Positions 44,101 to 55,799 of a DNA stretch of 64,000 nt are shown one piece after another (within the stretch, counting starts at the first letter, position 1; every line of letters starts with the position of its first letter). A program made the translations under genes and the position numbers. The notes beneath the pieces are model-generated. The model saw only the letters and a program-made list of their open reading frames with translations, did no database searches and was not told the origin of the DNA. The DNA comes from Rugalucina vietnamica (taxonomy: Eukaryota; Mollusca; Bivalvia; Lucinida; Lucinidae): NCBI GenBank assembly GCA_964017185.1, contig OZ024870.1, positions 57,538,312-57,602,311 of the forward strand, read 5' to 3'.

Positions 44101-44476
44101 ATAACACATTTCTTAAACTTGATATGTTTAAATTTTTCACCAATTTAGGGGCGTCTATAGCCGGTGTCCCAGCGAAATATAAATCCAGTGCACCCCCGTG
44201 TCTGGCAAAACTAAACGATTTTTTCTCTCCCTCAGTCGGTAGCTTTACATTTTTCCATAAGTTTAGCTGATGAGAATGCAATGTGTCTTGGAAATCCAAC
44301 TTCTGGCTTCTTTGTGCTGACGTTTTTCCAATATCTGACGGAATTCTGCCCCGAAACTTGTAGTCGTATCGATTGAAATAAAACATAACAAAACACAAAA
44401 CAATAACAGATATGATGACTGGAACAGAACAGAGCCTGTTAGTCCTGCAACAACGTCCCGTTAGCCAGTGAATCAT
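37336..44476 (-). CDS. Core-2/I-branching beta-1,6-N-acetylglucosaminyltransferase (GT14), 3 exons
   Basis: Predicted Golgi enzyme that adds GlcNAc in beta-1,6 linkage to branch O-glycans or poly-lactosamine, using UDP-GlcNAc. Exons in gene order: 44476-43521, 40813-40587, 37637-37336; 1485 nt, 494 aa. The start ATG has an in-frame TGA two codons upstream. Residues 18-34 are the single membrane anchor (VPVIISVIVLCFVMFYF), so it is type II. Residues 35-190 form a long stem. The GT14 domain begins about 192 (FPLAFSMLIYTNFPQFEQLL) with LLRTIYRPHNIYCIHIDQKS, the CF.NVF block, WKYFINLTGQEFPLRTN, VLNRQFADSAI, AWCRKVEVPDE and a C-terminal ICVFGVGDLPYL ... ELFANKF. The stem is long compared with vertebrate GCNT1/3/4 (about 430-450 aa). 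Which GCNT paralogue it corresponds to cannot be settled here. Confidence 0.93.
37671..37735 (+). repeat. (GTA)n microsatellite
   Basis: Imperfect AGT/GTA trinucleotide repeat just inside intron 2 of the GCNT gene. Confidence 0.85.
38347..39419 (+). mobile_element. H1b Helitron-like element, GCNT intron 2
   Basis: A diverged H1 subfamily (GGCTATAAATAGCAAAAAC instead of the H1 ATATATGGTAAAAACC). Complete: start TAGCTCACCTGAGCC, two internal repeats, end GGACCATTGGTCCTCTGGTT. Confidence 0.82.
39684..39901 (+). mobile_element. M1 copy, GCNT intron 2
   Basis: The left hairpin arm (GCTGATCAGC...) is deleted, so only GGTTACCGCGAAG remains. Confidence 0.75.
40266..40552 (-). mobile_element. M3 copy with poly(T), GCNT intron 2
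   Basis: Reverse M3 with ends TACGAAAACTTGGCCATG and TGCACGGACATCTTTTCCTG. Contains a ~35-T run (about 40306-40340). Confidence 0.75.
40587..40813 (-). CDS. GCNT-like exon 2
   Basis: Acceptor GCGTTTTTCAG, donor AAAG|GTTGGT. Encodes DNKYRWKNAGPPPHGITPTK through FLAWCRKVEVPDELFFSSLH. Phase 2 in, phase 1 out. The acceptor is only 18 bp from the edge of an M1 element. Confidence 0.92.
40831..41080 (+). mobile_element. M1 copy abutting GCNT exon 2
   Basis: Diverged forward copy with a T run near its end and a long A run (41081-41118) immediately after. Its left edge is 18 bp from the exon 2 acceptor junction. Confidence 0.75.
41145..42458. mobile_element. 1.3-kb TIR element with AGGTA target duplication
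   Basis: About 100-bp inverted ends starting CACGGCTAACAAACCTTTAA on both sides. AGGTA at 41140-41144 and 42459-42463. The interior has only short frames, so it is non-autonomous. CAC-starting ends with a 5-bp duplication recall Transib-type elements, but the rest of the end does not match the Transib consensus I know. Confidence 0.85.
42605..42839 (-). mobile_element. M1 copy, GCNT intron 1
   Basis: Reverse copy with a shortened hairpin (CAGCTGTGCAGATGATCAG). Confidence 0.8.
43150..43415 (+). mobile_element. SINE-B copy, GCNT intron 1
   Basis: Matches the 11185-11520 copy. Ends near GACATGACCATAGCTGTTAAG, about 100 bp from exon 1. Confidence 0.6.
43521..44476 (-). CDS. GCNT-like exon 1
   Basis: Encodes residues 1-318 and two bases of codon 319: cytoplasmic tail, anchor, stem and the first half of the GT14 domain to NGANLVEGTVK. 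Donor AAAAG|GTAATT, phase 2. Confidence 0.93.
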
Positions 44477-44479
44477 AAT

Positions 44480-44885
44480 TCATACATGTCCTCCTTCCCA
44501 AGCAAACGAAATAATTATTTTTAATTGTGAAATTCAAAAACGTATCTTAATTGCGCTGAGATTAATTACTAGAAAATTTCTCATGTTATGCATATATGCA
44601 TTTTATGCATGACTAATGATAAATCGTCACATTAAATGTTTGTTTTAACAATTATTGCAATATTAAGCACCATAGTAATCCATTTCATTCCGGAACCTTG
44701 AGAACGTTTCGCACTGTTAGTTGGCATATTACACAATACAAAAATTCCAGGAAATTCCGGTTTACAAATGACGTACATGTAAATACATTTGTCTGCGATT
44801 TTGCATTCGTAAGTGTAGACCTAATTTATAAAGATATAATGTCCATATCAAAGAACATGCATTGACACGATCATTACTAGATAAA
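44480..44885. promoter_or_regulatory. Presumed GCNT 5' flank
   Basis: About 400 bp between the start codon and the next repeat. It should hold the 5' UTR and promoter, but no TATA or initiator can be singled out. Confidence 0.3.
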
Positions 44886-44887
44886 CG

Positions 44888-45122
44888 GAGCCGCATCGTG
44901 AGAAAACCGGAATTTTGCCTATGCGAAAACAAAGGCGCAGATCAGCTTCGCAGTAAATGCGAAGCCGATCAGCGCCTTTGTTTTCGCTACTCGGATAGTA
45001 CAATTCCTCCTCTACCTATATGCAAAATTTCAAGCTTCTAGCCTACTTCTGTAGCTGCACAGACCGGTTTGTGTCAGACCAAGTCGGAAACCCCGAAGAC
45101 CTATTTTCTCACGTCGCGGCTC
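44888..45122 (-). mobile_element. M1 copy upstream of the GCNT gene
   Basis: Complete reverse copy, stem GCTTCGCAG / ATGCGAAGC, AACG near both edges. Confidence 0.85.
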
Positions 45123-45449
45123 AACGCAACTTTAAGTGACACTGTAGTGAATTCGAGGATTACTGACGAGAGCTGAGTCTCGATAAAAATTTATACAATT
45201 ATTGGAAACATACCAGCCTATGTATGCTTAACCGGTCTGCTAAGTCACACGTAGTAGGACAGGGAAATTCAAGTTGTTTCCAGACTGAAAACTAATATGA
45301 TTTTATAGACCGCAAGAATTTTTTGACCAGTTTGCATCTTCTTCATTATTGATTGCTGTGTGTTATCATGTTTGCTCTTTTGATTAAGGCTTTCTTTAAC
45401 ATCACAGTTTTTGTCTTTATTTGCAGTTGTGTCTTGTGTTTTCACGATT

Positions 45450-45535
45450 GAGCCGTACCGTGAGAAAAAATACGCAGATCAGCGGCGTGGCTCGTTTCGA
45501 TGTTGTTGTTGTTGTAGTTGTTGTTGTTTCTTCAA
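45450..45535 (+). repeat. M1 scrap and (GTT)n microsatellite
   Basis: GAGCCGTACCGTGAGAAAA and ACGCAGATCAGC are M1 pieces, followed by GTT repeats (about 45502-45530). Confidence 0.6.
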
Positions 45536-45637
45536 ATATGAACCATAGTCTAACTCTTTCATCCATTTTGGGCACGGTGAACTAGTTCGGATGCAATATG
45601 TATCGTCTTACATGTAAAGTGCAAGGAAATTGGGCAC

Positions 45638-45800
45638 TGGTCACCTACTAGAACCGGGACTGGCACCGTGTACCGGTCACTTACTAGAACCGGCACCGGG
45701 TACTAGCCACTTACTAGAACCGGCACCGGGTACCGGGCACTTACTAGAAACGGCACCGGATACCGGGCACTTTCTAGAACGGGCACCAGTCACTTACTAG
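45638..45800 (+). repeat. ~30-bp minisatellite
   Basis: About five units containing ACTTACTAGAACCGGCACCG and GGTACCGGGC, imperfect. Confidence 0.85.
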
Positions 45801-45848
45801 AACGTCTCAAATTAAAACAGACTAAGCAACACCCAGCTGTTCACAGTA

Positions 45849-46060
45849 TGAGATAACCAATAATGTAGTTTCCGATTAGGCCTGACACAAACTGGTCTGT
45901 ACAGTCACAGAAGAGTGCTAGAAGCTTGGAATTTCGGATTAAAGAAGGTGGTTGGTTGTACTAGCCGTTTAGCGAAAACAAAGGTGCTGATTACTTGTGC
46001 AGCTGATCTGCGGCTTTGTCTTCGCATGGGTAATAATCCAGTTTTCTCGTATACGCATAC
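45849..46060 (+). mobile_element. M1 copy, diverged
   Basis: Forward copy with damaged hairpin (GCTGATTACTTGTGCAGCTG). Confidence 0.7.
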
Positions 46061-46970
46061 ATTATATGACCAAAGCTGTAACATGGGACGGTAGTCATTG
46101 AACTCTTCCGGAAATACAAACCGTACACTTATGGTGGAACACCGGTAAAAAAAATAGTGCATTTAAAAATTTCATCCACACATGTTTGATGCTGAATAGT
46201 GAGAACATTTCCTACATTCTGTATAAGATCTCGCATTTAATACAAAGTATCGCCATAATACAACATCATAGTGCACAAATCACCATGCCAAAACGGACTA
46301 TATCTCATCGGAGGCTTCTGTTTGTACACTACCCCCTACTAAAATCCGGACCATTCTAGAGTGTAAAATCCACCCATAGGTATATTGCAAAATTGATTAC
46401 CGGAAAATCGAGATGGTCAACCCCTCTAGGTAGTGGCACCTTTGGGTAGGGGTGTGGCTGGGCTATCAAGTTAGAGAAGACCTTTTGGTGGTGCAATGTT
46501 GGGTACCAGCTGGGAGTGTCACAAAGTGAGGGAATTTGCATTGCGGCCTATGGGAGATTTTTTACTGGTGTTGGACCTTATGGGATCTTACCTCAAACTT
46601 CCTTTTGGTCCTTTGAGATCAGAGAGGGTATTTTGAGAAATCAGAAAATTATTATCGGTTAAGATTTATTTTCTAACCAACGTTTACTGAATTTTGTCCC
46701 ATTTTGATTAAACAAGTCTTTGTATTGACTACCCTGTCAAAAGTTAAAAAATTACAGCAACTTTGGCCCCATTTTGATTAAACAAGTCTTTGTATTTACT
46801 ACCCTGTCAAAAGCAACTCTCTTTGGCTCCATGTTGCCAAATTTAAAGGGTCACTGAAGAGGCTTGAATAGCCGAAACCGCAGTATGGCCCATCTATACT
46901 CACTGCTTTAAAGGATCTCAGTTTTATTTTTATTGTTTATATTTCAACAACATGCAAAATATGTACACCA
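46061..46970. repeat. Unassigned sequence with one tandem duplication
   Basis: CCATTTTGATTAAACAAGTC ... CTACCCTGTCAAAAG occurs twice (about 46700 and 46768). Otherwise nothing recognised. Confidence 0.5.
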
Positions 46971-46972
46971 TT

Positions 46973-47180
46973 TGAGCTTCGTCATGAGAAAACCCGGATT
47001 TCGCCTGTGCGAAAACAAAGGCGCAGATCAGCTCTGCAGTGTACATTTCCTTTGTTTTCGCTACACGAATAGTATAATCCATCTTCTTAAATCCAAAATT
47101 CCAAGCATCTAGTCTTCTTCTGTGGCTGTACAGGCCGGTTTGTGTCAGAGCTGGTCGGAAACCCTAAAGATCGGTTTTCT
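46973..47180 (-). mobile_element. M1 copy, shortened
   Basis: Reverse copy lacking half of the hairpin. Ends in GGTTTTCTAG. Confidence 0.7.
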
Positions 47181-47423
47181 AGTTATTGTCAAGAATAATT
47201 CTAACACGGTGGAACAAGTAAGTAATTTATATGAAACAAGGTTAAAACAAAGTAATTTAGATATCATTAAGCTAAATATACATTATTCAATCAAACGACA
47301 GTTAAAAGGTAACATAAATGGAGAAATTGCAGATATAATTGGCTGCTGTACTAAAAAATGCCATTTTTATGATAGTTCGTCTCTCACTAATTAGAAAGAC
47401 CATCAGTATTTCTTGAATAACGT

Positions 47424-49583
47424 TCATGTGTGTTGGCGAGTTCTTTGATGGCTAACTAGGCCACTTAAAGCTCTAAACTGTCGGTTGTAAGTAGAACATG
47501 TCAATGTCTTGAAACTGCTGAAGGTCTTGTCTATGCGTTCTCTCCGCTTTGTTTTCATAGAGAGCTGCTCCTTTGTTGATGAGGCCTCGCCACTTTGATC
47601 GCTCCTGTGCAGTCTGTTCCATAGACCTCGACCCAGTTGTCCAAAACTAACGACGTCGTTAGTTAACATTTCGTTAAAATTACAAACATTAATATTACAA
47701 ATACGCTGGCAAAGGATTCTCACATTTTTTCAACAAAAACTAACAGTGTATTTGTTACTTTAGCTGATATTTGCTTAACAAATTTATGTCTTAACGATAT
47801 CGTTAAGCTAACGATGCTTTGAACAACTGGGTCCTCATTGGTATTTTAAATTCCTTAGAGAGGCTTTGAGGATGTCTTTGTAGCCACATTGTGGGCGCTT
47901 TCCCTCTTGTAGAAAACTTTCTTTGGACGTCGCGCATCAGGCATTCTCATAACATGGCCAGTCCATCTTAGCTGTGGCAGCTTTAAGACTGTATGCCTGT
48001 TTTGCATCCATGCTTTCTTCAGGACCTCTATTACTGGAATCTTGTCTTGTCACTTGATTTTAACGGCTTTCTCAAACAGCTTAAGTGGAGATGGTTAAGT
48101 CGTTTTGCATGACGCTGGTATACTGTCCGGGTCTCATATGCATACAAGAGGGTTGGCAGTACCACAGCCTTTTACACTTTCAGCTTGGTGTCAAGCTTGA
48201 TTCCATTTCGCTCCCAGACGGAGTCCCGATTGCATACTGGCTTTTGCAATTCTGGCAGTGACTCTGGAGGGAGTGTTTCCCAGGTTGGCGAATTTATAAT
48301 TTTTGTCCATTCACAGTGAGACTTGATCCATTGCTCTTTGTATTTTTGTCTCTCATCTGGTATTCTTATCCATATCATCTGCATAGAGGAGATCATCTAG
48401 CACATCAGTCATCAATAGTGTTTTACGAGTAAATTCTGTTCTTGGCATTTCTCCTGAAGCTGTCTTGCTGTGAAGATAATGTTTAGTGTCCCTCTGTCTT
48501 TGTCGAATCCACATTGACTTTCTGGGGTAAGTCCCGTCTGATCAAGATGAACTGTCAGGCGATTCAACAAATTTTTTGCATGTATCTTGCCAGCAAGTGA
48601 TAGGAGGTAGATGCTTCCGTGGTTGTCACAGACTTGAGGCTTTCCTTTCTGTTTGTATAGGTGGATTATGGATGTATCCTTAAATTCTTGTGGGATAGCC
48701 TCCTTCCTCCACATACAGTGAAACAACTCAGTCAATTTCTCTGCCATGGCTAGCTCCCCCAGCCTTATAAACATCGACAGGAATTGCATCTGCTCCAGGA
48801 GCTTTGCCAGATGACAGTTGTTGATGTGCTTTTCTTGTTTCCATGACGGTAGGAAATCCATCTAAGAACATTGCTCTCTATCTGTGGAAGTCTGTCGATT
48901 GCATCCTCATTGATGCTTGATTAAGCACAATAGTCAAGTGTTCTACCCACCTTTTCCCTGTATCAGAGACCTTGAGAAATGTGTTCAATATTGATCACCG
49001 AGACATCAAGATACGTGCATTTAGAAATTTTTGGTTTACATAATTTAATTATAAATCAATTCAGTCATAGCATTAGATTTCAAAACTGCTACTGTAACAT
49101 GTAATTCAAAGTGTTAAACTAAGTGCTCTAACTATAAATTATTCATCTTTAAAGAAAGGGAGAAATGTTATATCTGTAAAAAGCATTATCGTGTCATTTA
49201 TTGGTAACACGCGTAACGTCATGACATATTATTGTACTGGTAGCATCCTGATTTTCCAGAGCCCATGTCTTCCGTTAGCGGCCATTACAGAGCGGAACAG
49301 CATAAATCTTATAGTCTCTGACTTTCCCAAAGATATTGCACCTCTTTAACTATGAGAAAAGTTCTTCCATATGCACTGAGCAATGTAGTGACTCTAGAAC
49401 TCTTGTGGCCATAAATATACATAGATTTCAGCGCATCATGAAATTTCTTCATGTCCTTTCTGTCCACAAAAGACTGAATTTCTTCTGTTTTCTTCCTCAG
49501 ACAGGAATCTTGCATGCCCCTAAGCTTGGCCTGGACCGTCTTACAAATGTTGCTGTATGCTGTTTTCTTGGATACTGAGCTAG
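47424..49583 (-). mobile_element. LINE family Z: linker, reverse transcriptase start, C-terminal zinc finger
   Basis: The downstream part of a LINE whose endonuclease lies at 56074-57030. Frames read VSKKTAYSNICKTVQAKLRG (49500-49580), AEKLTELFHCMWRKEAIPQE and NRLTVHLDQTGLTPESQCGF (48412-48861), and a C-terminal CSTYNRQFRALSGLVSHQRT zinc-finger-like end in which the second Cys has become Tyr. The core with the catalytic YADD box survives only as scraps near 48380 (LLYADDMD). Broken by stops, by the M2 insertion at 47630 and by the 6.48-kb foldback element. Confidence 0.82.
47630..47833. mobile_element. M2 copy inserted in LINE Z, CTC duplication
   Basis: Ends GACCCAGTTGTCCAAA and GACCCAGTTGTTCAAA, CTC at 47627-47629 and 47834-47836. 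The uninterrupted LINE sequence can be compared with 60870-60890. A 3-bp duplication fits PIF/Harbinger-type elements. Confidence 0.82.
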
Positions 49584-49779
49584 TATTAGACATTTTTCAC
49601 TTTTGAACGTAAATGCTGCTGGAGCTTGCGGTTATGACTTTCCGTGTGATGGGGGACGACTTGTGAGGGCATATTTGAGACGAAGACGAGGGACGATATG
49701 AAGAATTACTTAGTCAAAACTACAAATAGCCCAACGAAGACGAACTAAATAAGAGAGTCAAAAAATGAAATAGTCTAGG

Positions 49780-49860
49780 ACGTGTAGCTGTGTAGCTCAG
49801 TAAGTAGCATGCTTGGAATTGAAAGCGAAAGGTCCTGGGTTCGAGTCCCGGACGGATCAC
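49780..49860 (+). other. tRNA-like block in foldback left arm
   Basis: A-box-like TAGCTCAGTAAG (49794-49806) and B-box GGTTCGAGTCCC, then a T run. The acceptor stem does not close, so it is a tRNA-like relic and not a functional tRNA gene. Confidence 0.6.
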
Positions 49861-49999
49861 TTTTTTTTCCTTTTCTTTATTTGACTCTCTTGTGACAAAG
49901 AAGCTTTGGAAAAAAAAATATATTATCAGCTGATTATATTTTTTGGCAAATGCAAGAATCATGAAATGCCCTACTACATTAAATTCTTGAATCGTAAAG

Positions 50000-50285
50000 G
50001 AATTGAAAAAAAAGTACAAGTAGGCAAAGATCAGGCAAAGGCGCAATCAGAAAAAGACTCCCACTCCAAAAACCAAGGTGGGAAAAAACCAAACTAACAA
50101 TCAGGTACTTATACCATGAAAACATTTCGTAAGCCGAATGAGCAGCTATTTTCCCAATAGGTGGCCACTCACTTACCTTAACTTAACTAAAAATATGCAA
50201 ACATACATAAGGCGCCAACAGCACAAAAATATTTTAAACACCAAGACATAAAACAAAAAGAACCACCACAGAAATATCGACTTGG
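50000..50285 (-). mobile_element. R3 repeat copy
   Basis: R3 (about 250-280 bp) is marked by TTATGTCTTGGTG, GGTAACTGAGTGGCCAC, TTGGGAAAATAGCTG and GATTGCGCCTTTTCCTGATC. Other copies are at 53060-53358 and 61866-62112. Confidence 0.75.
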
Positions 50286-51154
50286 AACGATCAGTAACAC
50301 AAAGTTACTGGCGGATTTAAATCGATTTTACACGGCCGTAACCTCACCCTCAGCTTCTGCAGTGGTTCATAACATTTAGTTAGAGAAGTTGGAGACGGCA
50401 ACCCACATGTATGTTTTCTCTTGTATTGGGAGCTCGATCGTATTTTTGGTATAAGAGCTGATCTATCCTCACGTCAATATGTCTTTCTGGGACACATGAA
50501 ACTATGAATATACTGAAGGCTTGTACAGGCATAATGTGGCTAGAATAAGTTAGCCACCCTGAACGACTTAAAAATATTTTCCACGGACGTAGGCACTAAC
50601 TCATTGACAAATAGTACACTGTATAGTGTACATGTAAAGATATATGTATATTTATTAGGTGTAAGACCTACAGTTCCACGTGCTGTCTCGTGAGAGAACA
50701 ATTTATTTTGGCATGTTTATACATGTATTTCAAACAGATACTTGAAATCTTGATGTTATTTATTTGGTTGATGTTTCGTTTTGAGTCCATTAGACAATCA
50801 TCTGCAAGTCATAAGTGCGATATCCTAGCTATATGTTGCATAGCCATACAAATAAGTTGAGGTTTCGTAGACCTTCCACAGTATTTCAGCATTTTGAATG
50901 TGATGATTACGATTTTTGTGATCATCGGGTTTTTCCAAGTCAAAGGCTTTCTTTCTGATCCTCATTTATTCTCTTGAATTATCCGTGATGTTTATCTGGT
51001 TGAATTCAAATAAATAGAATTAAACTTCAAACTAAAACAATATTATTTTCAAGAAAATGAATGTTTATAGACTGAGAAACATACAGATCGTTTTTTCATA
51101 ACGTGCCGCGTACCTTGCTTAACCCTAAAACAGGATGACAATATTCTTTACGCG

Positions 51155-51158
51155 AGCA

Positions 51159-51191
<33 letters not shown>

Positions 51192-51205
51192 GCACACACG
51201 CACGT
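51155..51205 (+). repeat. (CA)n(CG)n microsatellite
   Basis: CACACA run followed by CGCGCG and mixed CGCACA. Possible Z-DNA-forming tract. Confidence 0.9.
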
Positions 51206-51317
51206 TCCGTAGATGACTTCATGTCGCAGTGGTTCAGTCAGTCGCTTCGTAAAATCACATGTCGAGAATAAATACGTACATGTAGTTTATATAAGACTGG
51301 TACAAAATTATTTTTAG

Positions 51318-51525
51318 GGAGCGCGGTGGCGTAGTGGTAGGGCGTCTGACTCCGAATCGAGAGGTCCTGGGTTCGATCCCCACAGGCGCCACCGTGTTGT
51401 GTCCTTGAGCAAGACACATTAACTCCTTACTAACTGGTTAAACCCAGGAAGCGTTGGCCGGCTCCGTCCCAACATGACTGAAAAAATGTTGACTGGGACA
51501 TAAAGCCTTAATAAAAATGATTTTG
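51318..51525 (+). mobile_element. SINE-C, tRNA-derived
   Basis: Head with A box TGGCGTAGTGG and B box GGTTCGATCCC. The body has GTGTCCTTGAGCAAGACACA and the tail CAACATGACTGAAAAAATGT then GGGACATAAAGCC. Boxes are intact, so it may still be transcribable by RNA polymerase III. Confidence 0.85.
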
Positions 51526-52393
51526 ATAAGAGCATCTGACTCGTTAGCTCAGGAGGTTGAGCGCGAGTAGGAAACGCCTATTTTTATTGGAATTATTTTT
51601 TTTTTAGCATCTTTGACAATATTCTTGCGTAGAAAACAAAACAAAAAATAGATAAATAAAAACTTAAAACCTATATCATGCATTGGTAAAATGCAAAAGT
51701 AAAGAAATCCAGACAGCAATTAAACATATAAATCGTAAACAATGTTATCAAATGCAATGGTAACAATGATTATTGTTGTCTTCCCGTTTAACTGTCTGAT
51801 TCTAATGGAACAATGAACCAGAAGTGGCCTTTGACACGACATGTTGACAATATCGCATCATCAACCGTCATGTTTGCCATTAAAGATACATTACGCGTTC
51901 AATGCGAGTCGGCCTTACAAATGCTTGGCGCGAATAAAACAGCTTCCAGTGTAGAATATTATTTTTAGACACTCGTGTGTATAACTAGGGATCGTTAATT
52001 CAATTCTGAGCTGCCCATGGCTTTATGGTGACACTATAAACCGAGATCCCGTCTGCATATGACGATAACTGTTGGTGGGAAAACAACTATCAACTATACT
52101 GGTGCATGTATATACATACATTGGTTCTGTTAAGCTACATTTCATGTGTTTTTCGTGAACACACAGAATTTTTTTTACATGTAAACATGTTACGATTTGA
52201 AACATTTAGTTGATCTTTAATTTTATGTGCAGTTGTTTTTTTTATTTTACGCGTTACAACGTTTTGACACATTTCAAGTAATATCGAGCATGGTCTGTTA
52301 TCCTCATCAGGATAACATGTCCGTGACATGTTTACCCCATTGAACAACGCTTTTATAAAGCAAAACTTGAGTACGCAGGGGTATACCTAGTTT

Positions 52394-53488
52394 TAGCTCA
52401 CATGAGCCCTTCGGCTCAAAAGGTGAGCTTATAGGATGGCCATGCCCCGTCGTCCGTTCGTCGTCGTCTGTCAACAATTTCCATGATCTTCTTCTCTGAA
52501 ACAGCTTGGCCAATCAAAGTTAAAACTGTTTGCGGAACATTCTTAGGAAGTGGGAACGAAATTTGCATAAATGACCAAGATGGCCGCCTTGGCTATAAAT
52601 ACATGTAGCAAAAACCGTTAAAATTTTTCTTCTCCAGAACCAGAAGGCCCTTGATTTTGTAACTTGGCATGAAGCATCAAACAATATTAAAAACACTACA
52701 AAGTTTGTATAAATCATTTTGATGGGATGACCATGACCTATTTTACGGTAAGATCAACTTACATGTAGGTTGCCCATGCATTTAAATGGGGAAATTAGTT
52801 GAATGTAATTAAATGGGTGGAAACTTGCTATGATACTACAAATGGGCAGATTTATTTTTTATGAAAACATTAAGACCCAGGTGTTTGTCTGCTCCTGCCT
52901 GGGGGATATATACATGTATATGACTATAATATTTAAACATCTTCTCTGCAACCGCATGGCCGATCAAAGCCAAACTTCGTGGAAGGGGAACGAAAGTTTG
53001 TATTAATGGTCAAGGTAACTTGACCAAAATGGCCGCCATGGCTATAAATTGAAAAAACCTATAAATGGCTATAAATTGAAAGTCGATACTTCTGTGGTGG
53101 TTCTTTTTGTTTCATGTCTTGGTGCCAGTTTAAAATATTTTGTGTTGTGGGCGTCTTATGTATGTTTTCATATTTTTAGTTAAGTTAAGGTAACTGAGTG
53201 GCCACCTATTGGGAAAATAGCTGCTCATTCGGCTTACGAAATGTTTTTATGGTATAATTACCTGATTGTTAGTTTGGTCCCCCCCCACCTCGGTTTTTGG
53301 AGTGGGAATCTTTCTCTGATTGCGCCTTTTCCTGATCTTTGCCTACTTGTACCTCTTTAAAAGTGTTCTTCTTCAGAACCAGTAGGCCTATGATTTTTAA
53401 ACTTGGCATGAAGCATCTACAAAGTCTATATATGACCCAGGGATGACATTAACCTATTATAGGACAAGGTCAACTTAGGTTGCCTATA
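52394..53488 (+). mobile_element. H1b copy, 3' end missing, with R3 inserted
   Basis: Starts TAGCTCACATGAGCCC. Two internal repeats. R3 lies at about 53060-53358. No GGACCAATGGTCC terminus, so the 3' end is lost. Confidence 0.72.
53060..53358 (+). mobile_element. R3 repeat copy inside H1b
   Basis: Same blocks as the 50000-50285 copy on the other strand. After it, H1b resumes with TTTAAAAGTGTTCTTCTTCA. Confidence 0.75.
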
Positions 53489-53640
53489 GATTCGTTCTAT
53501 CATGTGTCCACAATCTATGTTTTGAACAAATAAGAAAATATCAAAACTGTTGAACTGAAAATTTTCATTTTTTTTTCAACTTAAAGCACACACTGTATTT
53601 TGCTTGTTAAGGTTTTGTAATGATATCGTCATGATACAGG

Positions 53641-54780
53641 GTACCGTTTTAGTGCACATGTATTACACATGCTGACGACAGATCTACAACATTTGATCAT
53701 TCTTAACCTTACTCATTAGGGCCCATCTTTGCATCCGGAATCGGGCAAGCATATAAGCACATAAGCTTCTTACTCAATCCGAATTTAAATAAATAATAAA
53801 TTGAATCGGTTTGTTGATTTGAGCGTTAATCCAACAGCAAAGGTCATATGGAAACGAGACCTCAGTTTATAGTCTCATCCGACAGACTCATATAAAAGGT
53901 CGGTAAATGTACACGTGAAATGTCTGCGTGGTATACTGTACATGAATATGTGTATTCGGGTATTGTCTATCAGTGTCAGCACCATCGTATATGCTTGCGA
54001 TTCAATCAAAGTCCTTACAACAAAGATTGATGCAACATCACACAACATGTGATAAAATGGATTGAAACAACCTTCAGCGCAGCAATATCGCTATGGCAAC
54101 TAACAACACTAAGACAATGAACTCTTCGCCGTAGGTTGCTGCCCAATTGATCAGTCTTACAACCACGGGTGACACAAACCAATATCTGCTTTTGGGTGTG
54201 CAAGTTCGTTTTCTCAGGGTTCTCCCCTTTTCCCCCTGTAGCTACTGTTACTGATTTACCCGTCTCATATGAACTAAAATAATCTTGAACGGACCGAAAA
54301 TTGTATAAAAACGCATCAGATGATCAGAAATGAGCACAATCAGACCCTTATCTGTAATTAAGTAACAATAAAATGACCAAGAATCTATACAATTAAATTT
54401 CCCATCCTAACATAGACACCAGGCGGGAGAGACATGGCGGTGCAACACATCACAAGCAATTTAACAACACGCATAAAAAACAAAATTACTAGCTCTTTCC
54501 AAACAAGACCAGCGTCCATTCTGTTAAAAGGGACAATACACGAGGCAATAATCTTAAGAAAACACATGTGTCAATGTGAAGACTGTATACACCATTATTT
54601 GTGAAACAAATGAATAATTTGTGCACTTTGACAGAATATGTAGTGTCCAAAATTGCTTCTACGTGTATGTGAAAATGGCGAACATCAAAAGTAAACTGCG
54701 GCGAAGTGACGCGCGACCCGCTTTACGGGGCGACTGAAACACAATGCGTCCTCTACGGAAACACTTTAGAAACTCATGAA
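53641..54780. other. Foldback element interior, unassigned
   Basis: No frame longer than about 62 codons and no recognised motif. Confidence 0.45.
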
Positions 54781-55799
54781 AATAATATAATTGTGTTAGT
54801 TTGATTTTAATTTACTTATTTGAATTCAACCAGGTGAAACAGCACGCATACTATCACACAGAATAAATGAGGATCAGAACGAAAGCTTATGTCTTGCCAA
54901 ATTAATTTTCTACATCGTAACCATCGCACTCGGTATGGCAGAAATACTGTTGAAAGACTGCAATAAACAAAACAGTTGTGTGGCCAGGCATATTGTAGCT
55001 ACTTGTAGGGTATTGCCCCCCCCCCCCTCCCCCCGTCGGCATTCCTACTGTCGAATGGACTCAAAACGAGACATCGACAAAATAAACATCGTTCGCTCAC
55101 GAGATAGCACGTGAAACTGTAGTTTTATATCTAATAATACACATATATCTGAACATGTACACTATACTTTTTGATTTGGTGTCTTGTGTATTTGTTAAAA
55201 TTCAGTTTTACGTTCCTTTCAAGATTATTTCAGCTCATATGAAAAGCACCAAACAGTAGGTGAGGTGAAAACGGGAGTACCCCGAGGAAAACCGCCTGGC
55301 ACACCCGCAAGCAGAACTTGGCCTGTCTCACATGTGGTCATTGTGGGTCTCCAAATCACACCAGACATAACGATGAGATGGAAATAGCGCTCTTAACTGC
55401 TCGGCCTCGGGGGACGCTTGCGTATTTTTTTAGTCATTAGAGGCGGTCAGCTTATCCTATCCACATTATCTGTACCAGCCAGTCAGGAAATAAATTTGAC
55501 GTTAGGATCGGTCGCTGATCCGTTCTTCTGCCGAAAATGACGATCGAGTTCTCGGCTTCAGTGGGTGAAAAATCAACAAGACCTATAAAAAAATCTATAC
55601 TTGCGGTCTGCCTTCTCACTAGACAGTTTAATCCAGAAACTTACGATTTTAGTATTAAATGCAGCTGTGAATTTTGTGCATTTGCCAATAGAAAAATATT
55701 ATTTTCTTTTTTACTTTTTTTCATTTCTTTTTAATTTTCTAAGCTTTATTGTCACAGGTGCGAAAAAAGGAAGAAACAAAGAAAAGGAAAAATAATTTT

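Larger units (their letters stand above)
52300..53640 (+). mobile_element. M3 copy (52300-52393, 53489-53640) split by an H1b copy
   Basis: The M3 left half (CATCAGGATAACATGTCCGTG) ends at TACCTAGTTTT. The right half resumes near GTTCTATCATGTGTCCACAA. Between them is an H1b element. Confidence 0.7.

Noticed and set aside
49780..49860. Functional tRNA gene in the foldback arm
   Set aside because: Acceptor and anticodon stems do not pair well and the copy in the other arm is diverged.
51318..51395. Functional tRNA gene
   Set aside because: A and B boxes are present, but the sequence continues into a shared SINE body and a diverged sister copy exists at 24310. It is a SINE head.
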